A stretch of 64,000 bases of DNA, from the NCBI GenBank assembly GCA_948474755.1, contig CAOLHI010001804.1, forward strand, positions 558,001-622,000. Direction: 5' to 3'. The notes under the pieces are model-generated. The model saw nothing but the letters and a program-made list of their open reading frames with translations. It was not told the DNA's origin and searched no databases. Position 1 is the first letter of the stretch. Every line of letters begins with the position of its first letter. Below, in pieces: positions 32,772-41,501 of this stretch. A program made the translations under genes and the position numbers. This DNA is from Ctenosaura bakeri. Its lineage: Eukaryota; Chordata; Lepidosauria; Squamata; Iguanidae.

Positions 32772-35216
32772 AGACTTTGTCTCGGAGGAGGACTTCTTCG
32801 ACGAAGGCGGGTGCCGCCTGATCGTGCGTCTGGCCGATGAGCCGGAGGACGGTCTCGACTGTCCAGACTGGGCCGAACGCTGGAACGACGAGGTGGAAGA
32901 TCGTCGCCAGGATGGTCGGAAGGTGGAGGCCCTGCGGGTCTGCGTGGCCGGCTGCAGCCCGATCTTTTTTGCGGTCAGTCTCGCCTTGACGAGATTGTCC
33001 AAAGCTTCGTCTGTGGACGAATTGAATAGGCCTTCACCGTCGAAGGGGAGATCTTCAATCCTCCTTCTGGTGTCCTCCTGGATGTCGGCCGGTCGAAGCC
33101 AAGCATGGCGGCGGAGGCCGACGGATCCCGCCATGACCCGGGAGGCGATCTCCACTGCGTGCCGGGAGGAGGCCATCTGGTGCCGAGCGATGGAGATAGC
33201 CTCATTGTAGATCACGGAGGAGGCTTGGCGGATGTCCTCCGGTACCGCTTCCATCGCTGGTTGCAGGCGATCGAGCACCTTCTTCAGGTATGCCGCGAGG
33301 CAAGCCTGAGTGTTGGACAGCCTGATCTGCAAGGAGGCAGCCGAATAGAACCTCCTTGCGTAGGCGTCCAACTTCCTGCCCTCTTTGTCCGGCGGGGTGG
33401 TGTGTTGCCTGCCGGAGCCTTTCGTCTGCGCGGACTCGACGACCACAGAGTTCGGTGCAGGGTGATTGAATAGATAACCGGCGTTATCCTTCTGCACCCT
33501 GTAGAGGTGTTCTAACCGCTGCGGTATCGGCTGAGCCGAGGCCGGTCTATCCCAGGCGGCCTTCACCAGTCTGGATACCCGGGGCAGGAGAGGCAGCGGG
33601 GCCGTGGAAGGTCGTTTCTCCTCGAAAACGGAGAAGGCTGGATCGTCATCCTCCGGCTCCGTATCGGCGATCTTAAGGCCGAGGGTAGTGGCCATGCGGA
33701 GCAGCATCGCAGAGAACTGGTGGACGTCCTCTGGAGCAGAATCTGGGATCGGGTCCCCGAATCCCAACGGAGGAGACTCCTGGGAGGCCGTCTCAGACAC
33801 CTCAGACTCCGCACTCGAGTCGTACGACTCCGAGCTCGGTGAGTCCTCTCGCCGCTCGCTCTCCGGCTCCTTCGTAGTCGCCGCAGGTGTTGCCTTCCTA
33901 GGCTTTTCCGCAGCCGGGGCGGTGGTAGCAGCAGCGTCCCGCTTGGGATGGCTGACCACGGACTTCACCCTCTTGGTGGTGACCGGGGTAGTCTGGCAGG
34001 CTGACGTCGTCGTAGCCCGCTCAGTCACCACCGACTCCGTAGGGCGCGTCGCCGTTGCCGTGACCCTAGGAGGTGGCGATATCGCCCGATACCGTGGTGA
34101 AGGCTCCCTCGCCCTATGATATCGAGGGGAGGGAGAGCGGCTGAAGGAGCGGCGGTCCGACGGAGATCGGCTTCGGCGTCGACGGTACCGAGCCTCGTCC
34201 CCTCTAGGCGAGCGCGATTCGCGCTGTCGACGAGGTGACCGGGACCTCCGGAAGGTCTCCCAGCGACTCGGGCCACGATGGTACCGATCCCGGTACGATG
34301 GCGAATGCGACCGATAGGAGGCCGGGCGCTCTCTCCACTCAGATTCCCTCGCGTACCTGGCCACGTAGGACGCCGAGGTGTATCTGGAGGCAGACGAGCG
34401 AGGTTGTTCCTCTCTTGTCTCCCTCGGAGGCGGCGAGGCCACCGGACGCTCGGAAGAGCGGGACCGGGACCTGAAGGAGGTCGAACGCCGCTCCGGAGAA
34501 GCAGAGGGCTCTCTCTGCTGCAGGTCGGCCGACCTGCGACGGCTAAGAGGGCGGTGGCGCTCCTCCACCAGGGTTGGAGGGTCTGCCACAGGCGAGTCCG
34601 GGCGCTGTTGGGGAACGTCCTCGATCTCATCCTCCGAGAGGTCGACGGACTCGCCTCGCCCTTTGGAAGGCTGCTGAGTAGGAGGAGGAGTAGGAGGTTG
34701 AGCGTCCCCAGCCGGGGAGCGCTTCTTTTCCTTCTTCTTCTTCTTCTTCTCCTTCTCCTTGCCCTTGCCTCCGTCCGGAGCAGGGCGCTTTTTTGCAGGC
34801 GTCTCCGTAAGGGGAGCCTCAGCCTTCCTCGCCGTCGAGGATCCTTTTGCTGACTTGGCAGCCGCCGACAGCTTCGGGATCCTCGGTAACGCCGAGATCG
34901 GCGTTTTCGCCGGTACCGAGCCCGATACCGACGAGGTGGACGGAACGGCAGCCGCCGAAACCGTCGATGGCGTGGTCGTCTTCTTGTCGGCCATCTTGGA
35001 AGTGGAGGTCTCGTCTATCGCCCGCAGAGACTGCTCCCAACAATAAGATTTGAGTCTCGCGGAGCGGTTGCGAAGAGTTTGGGGAGTAAAATCCCTACAA
35101 ATTTGGCAAGTCCGGATATTGTGGGACTCGCCCAAACAGAAGAGACACTCCTTATGGCCGTCGTTGAGGGCAACCTTGCGGCCGCAGGACACGCACTTCT
35201 TAAAGAGCGCGGACAT
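32763..35216 (-). CDS. DIRS Gag-like protein with three CxxC pairs and an RS domain
   Basis: 817 residues from the ATG at 35216 (MSALFKKCVSC); a longer frame to 35234 has no ATG. Residues about 8-45 hold CVSC, CLFC and CQIC with His between them, a likely zinc-binding module kept in the old copy. A Lys-rich run (KEKEKKKKKKEKK) at about 170 looks like a nuclear or nucleolar signal. About 220-400 is rich in Arg-Ser/Ser-Arg pairs (RRSRSPRRQRESRSPRGDE), as in SR splicing factors. The C-terminal part (DPIPDSAPEDVHQFSAMLLR; NSVVVESAQTKGSGRQHTTP) is conserved between copies and presumably structural. The frame is uninterrupted to TGA. Confidence 0.9.
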   Translation of the reverse strand: MSALFKKCVSCGRKVALNDGHKECLFCLGESHNIRTCQICRDFTPQTLRNRSARLKSYCWEQSLRAIDETSTSKMADKKTTTPSTVSAAAVPSTSSVSGSVPAKTPISALPRIPKLSAAAKSAKGSSTARKAEAPLTETPAKKRPAPDGGKGKEKEKKKKKKEKKRSPAGDAQPPTPPPTQQPSKGRGESVDLSEDEIEDVPQQRPDSPVADPPTLVEERHRPLSRRRSADLQQREPSASPERRSTSFRSRSRSSERPVASPPPRETREEQPRSSASRYTSASYVARYARESEWRERPASYRSHSPSYRDRYHRGPSRWETFRRSRSPRRQRESRSPRGDEARYRRRRSRSPSDRRSFSRSPSPRYHRAREPSPRYRAISPPPRVTATATRPTESVVTERATTTSACQTTPVTTKRVKSVVSHPKRDAAATTAPAAEKPRKATPAATTKEPESERREDSPSSESYDSSAESEVSETASQESPPLGFGDPIPDSAPEDVHQFSAMLLRMATTLGLKIADTEPEDDDPAFSVFEEKRPSTAPLPLLPRVSRLVKAAWDRPASAQPIPQRLEHLYRVQKDNAGYLFNHPAPNSVVVESAQTKGSGRQHTTPPDKEGRKLDAYARRFYSAASLQIRLSNTQACLAAYLKKVLDRLQPAMEAVPEDIRQASSVIYNEAISIARHQMASSRHAVEIASRVMAGSVGLRRHAWLRPADIQEDTRRRIEDLPFDGEGLFNSSTDEALDNLVKARLTAKKIGLQPATQTRRASTFRPSWRRSSTSSFQRSAQSGQSRPSSGSSARRTIRRHPPSSKKSSSETKSRF

Positions 35217-35377
35217 AAGACGAAGAAACGCCAAACTCCGAAATCCAAAAAAGACGAAAACCGAAGGGGGAGTCCGAAAGAGAGGTCAAAGACAGTCCGA
35301 AAGTCCGTAAAACCGTGAAAAAACAGCAAGCCAAGCACGACGTGAGAGGAACAAACTAAAGAACCTTCCGTACGCGG

Positions 35378-35550
35378 CGGCGGACGAGAAAGAACTGAGG
35401 AGAGACCGTTGCTCGGCGGGAGGAGCATGCGCAGTACCGGCGTGGGGGAGGGGTTCCCGCCAAGCGAACAAGCTCTAGAAGTTTCCGAACGCTACCGCGC
35501 AGGCGCTAAAGCTCCTAGTGTATGAAGGCACAGAGACCACGAAGAAGAAC
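35378..35550. repeat. Right terminal inverted repeat of DIRS
   Basis: cggcggacgagaaagaactg through cgctaaagctcctagtgtat is the inverse of 29515-29658. The outer end is gcacagagaccacgaagaag followed by aac, then L1 text (tggatttacaattgaa). The same outer end occurs at 4681-4710 and 22841-22873. Confidence 0.92.
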
Positions 35551-37499
35551 TGGATTTACAATTGAAAAGAAAGTCAAATATTTAAGAATTAATTTAATTA
35601 GAAATACGAATCAATTATATGAAAATCACATGAAGACATTGAAAGAGATCAAGAATGACTTAGAGAAGTGGCAAAAATTGAATTTATTACTATTGGGAAG
35701 AACTTCAGCAACAAAGATGAATTTTCTTCTGGAGATGTTATTTCTTTTTCAAATGATTCCATTTTTAAGTATAGAAACACCATTCAAAACATGCCAAAAG
35801 GTCTACCAAAATTTGTATGGGGAGGCAAGAAACCTAGGGTAAGATTCAAGGTTTTACAAGATTCAAAAGACCAGATTGGTCTTAGACTACCAAATTTAAA
35901 GATTTATTTTGCAGCTTCATGTTTTGACTTGGCTTAAAAATGGATAATATTAAAAGACAGTAAATTATTGAATTTAGGTCATAATTTCAGGTTTGGATGA
36001 TGTGTTTCCTAATGGTATGATAAAGTTAATGTCAATATGACCTTTAAGAACCATTTTATCAGATGCGCCTTATTAAGACTTTGGAATAAATATAAATTGA
36101 GATTGTGTATAAAAACATCCATTTGGATTTCTCCACAGTAAGACTTCTACAGAACAGAAATGAGAGCTGATGAATGCTGGTTGACATATAAGGATCTCCT
36201 AAAGAAGATGAATCCAGACTATGAAATGAAATCTGTACAACAGTTAGAAGAGGAAAGTTTTCACATACAATGGCTTTCAACACAGACAATATTACCTTGG
36301 ATTTTTGGAAAATAAAACCAATAAAGACTTTGAAAAGGATAAAACTGAATTTGAGTTATTACTTATTATTATTACTTTGCATCAATGCTGAACATTTGAT
36401 TGGCAAGCTATATAATTTTTAAGGAGAATAGATATGGAATATGAACAAGTTAAGGAATATATATCAAATGGGCTAAGGATTTTGGATACAATATATCCAT
36501 GAATTAATGGGAAAGACTCTAGATTAAAGAAATTAAAAATATACTTTGCTATGACCTTCAAGAAAATTATTACAAAATGATGTTTCGCTGGTATGCACAG
36601 GATATGAAAGATAGTTGTTGGAAATGTCAAGAACATACAGGATCTTTGTTTCATATGTAGTGGACCTGTTATGAGGCTAAAAAGTTTTGGATGGAACTAC
36701 AGGATGTGGTTCAAAGAATTTTGAAGTGTCAAGTTGTTAAGAATCCTGAACTGTTCTTGTTAGGAATTTGGAGAAATGATATTAATATTGATAAACAACA
36801 AGAGAAACTACTTCAGTGCATGTTATCAGCAGCAAGACTTATCTATGCAAAGTATTGGAAGAAAATAGAGATCCCAATAATGGTCAAATGGTTCGACAGT
36901 TTGATGACAATTGTTGAGATGCATAAGTTTTCAGCTAAATTAAAGGGAAATTCTGATGAAGAGTTTAACTCAGAATGGAGATTTTTAATGGATTATTTAA
37001 AGGAAAATGAGGGTGAATTGATGACTTTAGGGTATTGAACTTGCATATTACTTCTTCCTTTTAATCTTTAATTATATTGTTATCATAAGTAAGATATTAT
37101 AAAAATTAAATAACATTATTGGTTGTTGCTATTTTAATATGTCTAATATACGAATGGTGTGTTTAGTAATAGACTTACTAAGGATTCATCAACAGTTTTC
37201 AGAACTACATAACGCTATCTAGTAGTGACTAATAACGTTGAGATTTAATATAAAATAGAAAGCTAAGAAATTTAGAATTTAAAACACTTTTTTCTTTTGT
37301 TCAGTTTAGTCAATTTTGTTAGTTTTGTTTAAATATGCTCTGTTTTTTGTTCAACAATTGTAAAGTTGTGTGTAGTTGTAATTTTTAATTTAATTATGTT
37401 TCTTTTTGGATGTACTGTTTCAATCGGTGTTTGTGTTTTTTGTGCTCATGTTTAAAACTTTTAAATTTTTAAATAAAAAGAAGAAGAAATATAGACAAT

Positions 37500-39240
37500 G
37501 GGGTACTTCTGTGCACCCTGAGATGATGGTCAAAACACTAGGAGAGGTAAGAGTCACAGTTGTTCTAGACCCTTATCCCTCCTGTCTCATTAAGCAGAAG
37601 CTGACTGGCTAAATGGATAATGAGAATGATTAATAGCAAAGTAAGGTCCCAACATGCCTGAAAATGGCTGCTGTAAGACTTCTATTTAAAACAAAAAACA
37701 AAAAAAGGAAAAAGGAAAAGAAAAGAAACAATCCTCCTTGGATCCCACTATACTGAGTAACTATCAATCAGTGTCCCATATTTCATTTTGGAGCAAAGTA
37801 CTGGGGACTGTGGTGGCCTCTCAGCTATAGAAGTTGCTGATGAGACAAATTATCTAGATCCATTTCAGTCTGGCTTCAGGCCTATCTATGGGACTGAGAT
37901 GGCTTTGGTTTCCTTGGTGGATGACCTACACCAAAATTGGATGGGAGTGTGTGTCTCTGTTGATTCTGCTGGACCTCTCAGAGGTTTTCAGTACCATTAA
38001 CAATACCAGCTTGATGTCAGAGCCAATGCAATTACATTTGGAGGCCCTGTTCTACAGTGCCTCCAGTACTTCCTGTACAAGAGCTCTCAGAAGACTAGGG
38101 AATTTACTTTATTTTCATCTCCTTGGCCACTTGCCTGAGGCATCCTCCAGGATTTTGTTCTGTCCGGCATGCTATTTAAGGGAGAAGTGCTCAGGTCTCA
38201 CAAATATGCTGATCACACTGAGCTCTGTTACTACTTTCCACTTAATTCCAAGAAAGCTGCTTCCGCTTAACTAGTGCCTGACATCTGTAAATGGACTGAA
38301 TGAAGACAAACAAACAAATTTAATTTAGAGAAGAAAGAGATGCTCCCAGTCAAAAGGCAGATAAGGGAATGAGTATTCAGCCTGCTATGGACAGGGTTGC
38401 ATTGCCCTGAAGAGACGTGTTCACAGTTTGGATGTACTCCTGACTTTAAATCTAAGCTTGGAGGCCCTGATTTCAGAGGTGGCCAGGAGTGCACTTCCAC
38501 AGTTAAATCTAGTACCCTAATATCTAGCTGTGTTTCCCAGTACCCTAGCTGTACCTATTACTGGACATGTCTGATCTGCCCATGGTGACACCTGCCTTGG
38601 TAACATCCTTTTTCGAGTGTAATGTACTCTAGATGGGGCTGCCTTTGAAAAATGCTCAGAAACCTCAGATGGCCCAGAGCTATAGTCAGATTGTTAAATG
38701 GGGCTGCAGAGAGCAAACAACCCCCTTGTTACAACAGCTCCGCTCACTTTCAGCCCATTTCTAGGCACAATTAAAAGAGCTGGTTACCACTGTAAGTTTT
38801 GAGTCTAAGGTATTTGAAGGACTCTATCAACCTGTCTGATCTCTAAGATTGTCATGAGAGACACTTCTCTGTCCCACTACATTCCAAATATATTTGAACA
38901 TGTGAGAGGGTATTCTCAGTTACTCCTTTCAGGCTTTGTAACTCCCTCCCTCCCTCCCTCTGTTTCTGGCAGCCAATGAAAACTCTCCTATTTCATCAGG
39001 CTTCCAGGAATTAACTGTGATGGTATGCTGCGTTATTATTTTCTAAACCTGTCTTTTAATGAACTTTAAATGCTCTTAAGTCTATAAATTGTTTGATTTT
39101 TTTTCTTTGATTGCCTGTTTTGTAAGTAACTTGCACATATGTTACTGATTTTTGTACGTTTTTAATTTGTACTGGCTTTTGCAAATTGTGAACCACCTTT
39201 TGGGGAAAAGTTGGGATATAAAGGAATACTAATATTGATG
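37500..39240 (+). mobile_element. L2-type LINE, decayed
   Basis: The plus strand reads, across stops, as L2-clade RT: VLDPYPSCLIKQKL near 37560, NYLDPFQSGFRPIYGTEMAL (37850) and SLVDDLHQNW, then LLDLSEVFSTIN-like motif A text in a second frame near 37965. The same blocks occur in the minus-strand L2 at 50114-50677. The 3' end (ttgtgaaccaccttttgggg, then gggatataaaggaa) is the typical L2-type tail. No frame is intact. Confidence 0.8.
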
Positions 39241-39600
39241 AAAATGATAACGATGATGCAGACAAAATAAAAAATGAGTTTTAAATGACAATCCAACATT
39301 AATACAGAGTAAGAGGCTAAGAGCACAAACCTTATTCTATGCATATCCATTTTAGGCAAATAGTGTCTGTTCTTCAGAAAGTTAAAACTTCTACATACAT
39401 TTTACACTATTTTACACTATTCTACCCCAAATATTCTGGGTTAATATTTAATACCATATTTTATTTTATTCTTGGTTCTGGTTATTGACAAATTGAAGGT
39501 TTACTCACCTCAACTTATTTGTTATAAGCACTATAATATTCATTTATGAAATATTAATGCAAATATTATAAAGCAATATAGCAGTCAATGAAAGACATAC

Positions 39601-39651
39601 CTGCTTATTTAATGGTCTGAACAAGCAGTCCCTCCAAGTCACAAGTGCAAG
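39601..39651 (-). CDS. CUL1: CUL1 coding exon (17 codons)
   Basis: The minus strand reads LALVTWRDCLFRPLNKQ, identical to vertebrate cullin-1 directly after the sequence of the 44680-44847 exon. The exon is 51 bp, phase 0 at both ends. Acceptor AG at 39653-39652 follows an AT-rich stretch; donor GT at 39600-39599 (gtatgtc). Cullin-1 is the scaffold of SCF ubiquitin ligases, and this part belongs to the first cullin repeat at the SKP1/F-box-binding end. The next exon (starting VTNAV in other vertebrates) was not found in 1-39600, so the following intron is at least 39.6 kb if no exon was missed. Confidence 0.95.
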
Positions 39652-39970
39652 CTAGAATTTAATAGGAGAAAAACTTATCAATATAAGAACATAAATTCTG
39701 CATTACTGAATAAAAGGAATCTTGTAGAACTCTTTTTTTCCCCAGGAAATATTTTCTAAACATGTTTGCCTTCTGAATGACTCAGCATCTGCCAAGAAAT
39801 CCAGCAAACTGGAGGGAATGTTGCTAATGGGACCACTAGCTATATTTACTGGGCTATTTATTGGGCCTCATACAGGATAAGCACACCTCAGGCTTGCTGA
39901 AATTTCTTTGTTTTCTTCTTGTTTAATTAGAACCTGTATGTCACCTGCTAGCATAGGATGCATAAGATAA
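39652..39970. other. CUL1 intron sequence
   Basis: Non-coding; no repeat recognised between the exon acceptor and the SINE. Confidence 0.6.
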
Positions 39971-40156
39971 GGAGCCCTGGTGGTGCAGTGGTTAAATGCC
40001 GGTAACACAGGCTGACTCAGACTTCCATCCTTCCGCAGGTCAGTAAAATGAGTACCCAGCTTATTGGGGGCAATTAGCTAACACATTGTAAACAGCTTAC
40101 AGACCACTTAGCTGATAAGTGGTATAGAAATACACATGCTATTGATATTGCTAACA
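39971..40156 (+). mobile_element. tRNA-derived SINE with L2-like tail
   Basis: It begins ggagccctggtggtgcagtg gttaaatgcc, a tRNA-like A-box region. The middle (tccttccgcaggtcagtaaa, then atgagtacccagctt) and the end (gctgataagtggtatagaaa, then gctattgatattgct) fit the common squamate SINE whose tail ends in (ATTGCT)n. The B-box region is shortened, so this copy is probably not transcribable by Pol III. It lies in the CUL1 intron on the strand opposite to the gene. Confidence 0.8.
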
Positions 40157-40469
40157 ATAGTTCAGAGTACAGAGCAGCCTTATGGCGGTTGATACATATT
40201 TATTTTCAGGAACTACCAGAAATGAGTGTGCAATCCTCACATACCCGTGTGTGTATGTGTTTGTACATACACCCACACACATATGTATGTATCCTGGCTG
40301 CCCCCAAACACACTTGTTTCAGCAGTGTTTTCTTTCTTTTTATTGGTGGGAAGAGCCTTTTAACTGTTGCTATTGTTGAACAACTAGTTTCAGAAACTCT
40401 TGGTAATCTACTGCAACCAACCAAAATATAACAGCAGATACCAACTTACTGATCCTTTACTACAATGGG
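40157..40469. other. Non-coding intron with imperfect GT/CA microsatellite
   Basis: 40244-40300 is an alternating gtgtgtatgtgt / cacacacatatgtatgtat stretch. Nothing else recognised. Confidence 0.6.
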
Positions 40470-40690
40470 CCCTTGGAATCTGCTAGGATTGGGTTATAGA
40501 ACCCACCCCCTAACCCCTGTGGATAACAAAATCCGTGGATGCTCAAGCCCTGTTATATAAAATGGTATAGTAAAATGGCATCCCTTATATAAAATGGCAA
40601 AATCAAGGTTTGCTCCTGGGATTTTTAAAAAAATATTTTCAAGCCTTGGATGGCTGAATCCATGGATACGGATGCCAAATGTAACAGGCT
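40470..40690. mobile_element. Tigger-like non-autonomous DNA element
   Basis: The left end tacaatgggcccttggaatc and right end gaatccatggatacggatgc, with the inner text cccctgtggataacaaaatc, cgtggatgctcaag and tataaaatggcaaaatcaag, follow the pattern of Tigger-derived repeats ('gtggataccaaaatccgtggatgctcaag'). Internal sequence only; no transposase. Confidence 0.65.
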
Positions 40691-41501
40691 TTACGAATGT
40701 ACACTGCAGAGGAACATAAACTTCAGGTAAATTTGTCCACCACTGCTATTCATATGTTTATCTTTAACACAATCTGTTAGTCTTTTACAGTGTCACAAAA
40801 CTGGTTTTGATCCAAAGAGCTAACACTGGACTTTGAAGATGTAATTATAGCTTCTCCTAAAATCCTAAATTCATACTAGTAACTCCTCTGTATTAAGAAT
40901 AAGAACATGCAGCACACTATACATAGTAAGATAGTTTTTATAAATGCGTTAAGTACCTTCTCAGCCAATTATTTACACACAAAAGACCTTCTCAAATGTC
41001 TTCTGAGTCATCACGTTAGAGGAGACAGAAGACAAGGAAGGCTCTTCATTCCTCAATGCCAGTTCTTCTGCCCCCTCAAAATCCAAAAATAGATAAGGAG
41101 GAAAAGAAGAGCAAACTATACCAACACTGAGGGCAGAGACAGCTAATTCAAATTTCTCCTGCTTAAACTCAAATTAGTTGTGATTCTGCATTCTACTGAA
41201 TATAAAATTAAAAACAGGTAGATTTGTGGGACCACATCTAGATACAACATTAAATCATAATTTGTTGGATTTAATTATTGACTTATTTGTATGTCCAAAT
41301 CCAAAGAATAATGAAACTCTGTTTGGAGCCAAATTAGGATTACATAAACCATGGTTTGAATGTGACTTGTGTATCTCAGTTTATGATAACTATACTTTAT
41401 CATTACATCTGAACTCAGTATATTAGCTAAATTCAAGTTCCAACACTCCACTTCTGTAGCCTCCCTAGATATAGATTTATTATAGGCTGGCTTAAAAATC
41501 A
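40691..41501. other. CUL1 intron sequence, no feature recognised
   Basis: Mixed AT-rich sequence. Short open frames (40907-41092, 41226-41426) carry no recognisable domain. Confidence 0.5.

Larger units (their letters stand above)
29462..35550 (-). mobile_element. Complete DIRS retrotransposon, apparently intact
   Basis: A 6.1-kb element on the minus strand with every DIRS hallmark. It has terminal inverted repeats (29515-29658 and 35378-35525), an internal complementary region (29702-29798) that repeats both outer ends in inverse orientation, and three long open frames: Gag, RT/RNase H/methyltransferase, and a tyrosine recombinase instead of a DDE integrase. It lies in L1 ORF2: the text before it (cagttgaaaa) and after it (ctggatttacaattgaaaag) joins into continuous L1 sequence. 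GC- and CpG-rich against AT-rich flanks. It has the same transcriptional direction as CUL1. Confidence 0.95.
18390..37040 (+). pseudogene. Host L1 ORF2 (endonuclease, RT, Cys cluster), in pieces
   Basis: 18390-19338 holds the endonuclease and its C-terminus (SNQNPVIMHIRKTSKELLW). 26029-26930 holds the RT N-terminal part with MDVEKVAGNLN (motif A region). 29098-29461 holds GCPLSPLLF-like text and AFADDLVIY, so the RT active site is kept. 35551-37040 holds GFTIEKKVKYLRINL, the connection domain, a Cys cluster at about 36610-36665 (CWKCQEHTGSLFHM) and the C-terminus ending near 37038. Stops and frameshifts are frequent. A short local duplication (about 26877-26925, aatgtactga-ctggatta twice) precedes the CR1 insertion. 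Confidence 0.8.
17575..37490 (+). mobile_element. Host L1 LINE, split by four nested insertions
   Basis: One L1, 5'-truncated within or just before ORF1, is spread over five pieces: 17575-19338, 26029-26930, 28942-28978, 29098-29461 and 35551-37490. Between the pieces lie a second L1, a CR1, a small MITE and a DIRS. ORF2 can be followed in order across all junctions: endonuclease, RT fingers, the FADD active site at about 29300, the connection domain from 35551 and the Cys cluster near 36620. The 3' UTR ends in an A-rich tail (aataaaaagaagaagaaat) at about 37490. Confidence 0.85.

Noticed and set aside
29462..35550. An endogenous retrovirus or LTR element
   Set aside because: No LTRs, protease, DDE integrase or envelope; ends are inverted, and integration is by a tyrosine recombinase, which is DIRS.
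39971..40010. A tRNA gene
   Set aside because: Only an A-box-like region is present, no cloverleaf can be formed, and a SINE tail follows.
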